Of a DNA stretch of 27,994 nucleotides, positions 25,021-27,994 are shown in pieces. The position numbers and the translations under genes were made by a program. The notes below the pieces were generated by a model, which was not told the origin of the DNA, did not search any database, and saw only the letters and a program-made list of their open reading frames with translations. The DNA is taken from the NCBI GenBank assembly GCA_013306675.1, contig JABLUY010000358.1, positions 1 to 27,994 of the forward strand, in the 5' to 3' direction. How positions within the stretch are numbered: the stretch's first letter is position 1; each line of letters begins with the position of its first letter. This DNA comes from Thraustochytrium sp. TN22 (taxonomy: Eukaryota; Sar; Bigyra; Thraustochytrida; Thraustochytriidae).

Positions 25021-27714
25021 TCAGTCGCCTGCAATGAGCGCACGCACGACGGCCAGGTGCTCCTGGATCTTGACACAGAGCTCCTCGTCACGGTCCGCGT
25101 CCGGCTTGGCGAGCTCGCGCTCCAGCGCGCGCTTGATGCGGCGATAGAGACGGAAGCTGCGCGTGTTGTCGATATGGACAGGGGCCGAGGGCGCGTCGAG
25201 CGAGATGGAGGGCGAGCTACTTCCGTCGCCGGAATTGCCCGTGCCGATGCTGCCTGAGGTACGACCGGCCGCCTCGTCAGCCTCGTCGTTGTCTTCGTTG
25301 TCGTCGCCATCATCGTCGCCCTCGTCCGCGTTTTTGGCGTCTGCAGGCGGGCGGCGGAGCTGCAGAAGGCGCTCACGCACCTCCTCCGCAGCGCCAGCCG
25401 TCTGCAGCAGAATATCCGGGTCGGTGTGCAGGCGCAAGTGGCGGTAGATGTGCTCGAGCTGGCGCTCGAGGCGGACGCGCTGCTGATTGAACCAGGGCAG
25501 AAAGTTGGGCCCATTGATGAAACGACGGTAGAGCGCGCGCCAGTTGGTGCGGCGCAGCTCCTTCTCCGGGAGCTGCGCCTCGAGCTCGAGCAAAAAGGAC
25601 TCCTCGTGGAAGCGATCGATGAGCAGCGAGGGCTCGTCATAGGCGCTTAGACGAATTCCGCGCTCGCGCGCGGCGCGGGAGCCGACATTCTCGAGGTTGA
25701 AGTAGTTCTCGAGCGGGCGCAGAAAGCACCGCGTGAGGTGCGTAAAGTGCTGGCGCAGCAGCGCGTTGTTCACCGAGAGCGCCGGCGGCTCGACGTCGTA
25801 GCGCTCGCCCTGTAGCACGACCGGGTCGGCCTTGTCTGTATCGTGTTCGGTGAGCAGCTGCTGGAGCACGAGCTTGTCAGGCGGCACGCCGGGCTCGTCG
25901 CGCGTCAGGATGATGGAGCGCTCGTACTTTTGGTCCGTGAGCAGCGCGCGCAGCGACTCGCCGCGCTTGGCCACCGTCGGGTGGTACCGCGCGGTCTTAA
26001 TGTCGTGGCCGTCGACGCTGAGGCTGAGCAGCTGCTGGTGGCTGGCGTTGGACATGTGCGAGCTGTTCTGGCGGTGCAGCCGCTGGGAGGACTCGATGAT
26101 GCGCTGGTACTGCGCGTCGAGCGGCTCGGCGCTGCGGCGCACGGCGGCGAGGCGGTCCGCGCCCCCACCACCCCGCGCCCCTGGCGCCGCCGAGGCCGCC
26201 GAAGCCGCAGCCCCCGGCGCCGTGCCACCGCGCGCGAGCGCCGGCGTGTCCGCAGCGGGCGGCGGCGTCGCGGACCGCGCGAGCGCCGTCGTCGAGGGCG
26301 ACGGCCCGCCCATGGAGATGACGTTTGGCCAGAACTCGAGCGTTTTGAGGAAGTACGGGTTCGTCACGCCAAGCACAAACGGTGGCAGGCCCTGGCCGCG
26401 CAGCTCGTCGTGCTTGCGGCTGATGTGCATGAAGTCCGAGTCGTAGATGGTAAAGTATGGCCGGTAGTCGCCGTTGAAGGCGATGGGCGCAATGAGGCTG
26501 GCGATGGCCAGCACCGCCTGCGAGCACCGGTCCGGGGTTGGCGCCAGCACCAAGATGGGCTCACCCGCGAGCGCCAGCTCCCAGATGTGCCACAGCGCCA
26601 CGGAGAGGCCGCCAAAGGTGGAGAAGAGCGGGATATCTTGAAAGAGGCCCGGGTTCGTCTCGGGCGGGTGCCGGAAAATGCGCGCTACGCTGTAATTCAC
26701 GCCACCGCTCTCCCCCTGCGCGTCCGTCTGCTCCTCCTGCTCCTCCTCCTGCTCCTCCTCCTGCTGCTCCTCTTTAAGCAGCGGTGCAGGTGGCTGTGCC
26801 GCGTTGGCAGCGGCCACCGAGCCGCCTGCGCTCTGAAAAGGAGCGCCCGGCGCCTGTTGCAGGCCGCTGCTGGTCTCGGAGCCGCTGCTGCTGTTGGAGC
26901 GGCGCAGACGAAGCCTCTCGAGCATCGCCGGGTCGTGCGCGGTGCCGCGGCCGAGGCCTACACGGCCTGGCGCGGGCGGCAGCGCGGAGGGCGCAGGCGC
27001 CGTGTCCTGGTTGCGCGACGCCGGGGCCGAGGTGGCCGGCGCGCTGGCGGGGCTTGACACGCCGCTCACGTCGAGCTTGGCGGGTATACGCGCGTCGAGC
27101 GGCGCCACGAGAGGGATCGGCGCGGCACGCGGCGCCGGATCATGGGCGAACTGCCGCGGCACGACTGTGGCGAGCGAGCTGCCAGCGATGGGCAGCCGGT
27201 ACGTGCGGCCGGGCTCGGGTCGAGGCCAGCGAACGACGTCGCGCAGGATGGCCTCCAAAACAGTTTTGCCGAACTCGAAGAAGAGCGGGCCCACGATGAA
27301 GGTGCAGTCCTCCAGGAAGCTCGTGAACGGGTTCTTGCTCACCAGCACAACGGACTTTTGAAAGTACCCGCGCTTCAGCGACTTGTCCTTGATCTGCCGG
27401 AAGAACGCCGAGCAGTACATAAAGTCTTCCTCGAGCGACGCCTTGCCCGGCGCCAGCGGCGCCGTGCCCTCCCTGTACCGGAAGAAGTACTGCACGTCGC
27501 CGTTCTGGCCGGAGTTTGAGTCTGGTAGCGACAGCGAGCAGATCTTGCGCTTGGCCTCCTCCGACAGCTTGCAATCCTCGATCGCGTACACATCCTCCAC
27601 GACCTGCCCATGCTCAACGTGAAAAGCCACCACCACGATGGCGTCCAGCCACCTCGCGCTAATGCGTTGCCGCGTCAGCCGCGGTCGCGGCGGCATCGGC
27701 GCGTCCAGCGGCAT
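25021..27714 (-). CDS. DENND6/FAM116-type DENN-domain protein
   Basis: An 897-residue product. DENN proteins are exchange factors for Rab GTPases; animal DENND6 acts on Rab14 in endosomal recycling. The N-terminal longin-like/uDENN part is clear at about residues 20-172: RWLDAIVVVAFHVEHGQ, LPDSNSGQNGDVQYFFRYR and YFQKSVVLVSKNPF. The core DENN part is at about 350-470 (LFSTFGGLSVALWHIWELAL, GEPILVLAPTPDRCSQAVLA, FVLGVTNPYFLKTLEFWPNV) and about 570-680. Human DENND6A is about 600 residues. The extra length here lies in a low-complexity insert at about 180-345 (Pro/Ala-rich, then Glu/Gln repeats), an Ala/Gly-rich insert near 475-520 and an acidic, Ser-rich stretch near the C-terminus. The ATG at 27714 starts the protein; Met at 27696 is an alternative. 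Confidence 0.88.
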   Translation of the reverse strand: MPLDAPMPPRPRLTRQRISARWLDAIVVVAFHVEHGQVVEDVYAIEDCKLSEEAKRKICSLSLPDSNSGQNGDVQYFFRYREGTAPLAPGKASLEEDFMYCSAFFRQIKDKSLKRGYFQKSVVLVSKNPFTSFLEDCTFIVGPLFFEFGKTVLEAILRDVVRWPRPEPGRTYRLPIAGSSLATVVPRQFAHDPAPRAAPIPLVAPLDARIPAKLDVSGVSSPASAPATSAPASRNQDTAPAPSALPPAPGRVGLGRGTAHDPAMLERLRLRRSNSSSGSETSSGLQQAPGAPFQSAGGSVAAANAAQPPAPLLKEEQQEEEQEEEQEEQTDAQGESGGVNYSVARIFRHPPETNPGLFQDIPLFSTFGGLSVALWHIWELALAGEPILVLAPTPDRCSQAVLAIASLIAPIAFNGDYRPYFTIYDSDFMHISRKHDELRGQGLPPFVLGVTNPYFLKTLEFWPNVISMGGPSPSTTALARSATPPPAADTPALARGGTAPGAAASAASAAPGARGGGGADRLAAVRRSAEPLDAQYQRIIESSQRLHRQNSSHMSNASHQQLLSLSVDGHDIKTARYHPTVAKRGESLRALLTDQKYERSIILTRDEPGVPPDKLVLQQLLTEHDTDKADPVVLQGERYDVEPPALSVNNALLRQHFTHLTRCFLRPLENYFNLENVGSRAARERGIRLSAYDEPSLLIDRFHEESFLLELEAQLPEKELRRTNWRALYRRFINGPNFLPWFNQQRVRLERQLEHIYRHLRLHTDPDILLQTAGAAEEVRERLLQLRRPPADAKNADEGDDDGDDNEDNDEADEAAGRTSGSIGTGNSGDGSSSPSISLDAPSAPVHIDNTRSFRLYRRIKRALERELAKPDADRDEELCVKIQEHLAVVRALIAGD

Positions 27715-27994
27715 GTTCGCCACGCGCGCGCGCCGCACGCACGCGCGCGCGCGCGCGAGCGAGCGAGCGAGCGAGCGAGCGAGCGAGAGAGAGCTGCCCG
27801 GCCGGGCGAGAAATCCCAGCCGTCAGCCTCCTCACGCTCCAGCCGCCGTCCGCCGCCGCGGCGCCGGCCGCTGTCGAGCCTGCGCGGCAGCGCCCGCCGC
27901 CTCTGCCGCTTCTGCCGCGCCCGGCGCCCGCGCCCGCGCGCCGCGCGCGCCGCGCGCAGCCGCGTCGCGCGCGGCCGAGCCCGTCGCCGTCGCC
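27715..27994. promoter_or_regulatory. Upstream region of the DENND6 gene with GAGC microsatellite
   Basis: A CG-dinucleotide run (about 27741-27760) passes into GAGC tetranucleotides (about 27759-27786) and then GAGA. The rest, to the window edge, is almost pure G/C. The DENND6 promoter or 5' UTR should lie here. No gene was seen. Confidence 0.5.

Noticed and set aside
25843-27057. Plus-strand 404-codon frame with a leucine run
   Set aside because: Antisense to DENND6; the leucines mirror its Glu/Gln repeat.

Overview
The window looks like nuclear DNA of a GC-rich, flagellated, single-celled eukaryote. Most genes are long and appear intronless, but the mevalonate kinase gene carries two short GT-AG introns. 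An IFT43 gene implies a cilium or flagellum, a mevalonate kinase gene implies a cytosolic mevalonate pathway, and ArfGAP and DENN-domain genes are eukaryote-specific. Gene density, rare short introns and the mix of genes would fit a labyrinthulomycete such as a thraustochytrid. That placement is inference; no marker gene here settles it.

Layout. 1-840 is a compound tandem repeat. 1043-6512 is a head-to-head pair: IFT43 on the minus strand and a 1342-residue RCC1/BTB/BTB protein with a hydrophobic tail on the plus strand, sharing about 520 bp of promoter. A SMAP-like ArfGAP (6643-8019, minus) converges on the RCC1/BTB gene, and three 153-bp repeats lie upstream of its start.

8.2-16.8 kb is a repeat-rich accessory island. 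It holds a probable hAT transposase remnant, a gene for a secreted, probably GPI-anchored protein with two identical-spacing eight-cysteine modules (9942-10754), and a decayed tandem copy of it (11151-11845). It also holds a fragment copied from the end of a nearby five-helix membrane protein gene (15004-16071, intact), direct repeats of about 300 bp, and a 106-bp inverted repeat that flanks two of them like a foldback element.

16.8-27.7 kb returns to ordinary genes: mevalonate kinase in three exons (16809-18011, minus), a 12-helix MFS transporter resembling SLC49/FLVCR (18856-20304, minus), an aquaglyceroporin (21136-22158, minus), a CoA-disulfide-reductase-like flavoprotein (23285-24784, plus) divergent from it, and a DENND6-type Rab exchange factor (25021-27714, minus).

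The conserved genes do not form one pathway. They cover ciliary transport, vesicle traffic (ArfGAP, DENND6), isoprenoid synthesis, solute transport and thiol redox. The least explained material is the island, where two apparently lineage-specific surface-protein genes sit among their own broken copies. No tRNA, rRNA or CRISPR array was recognised.
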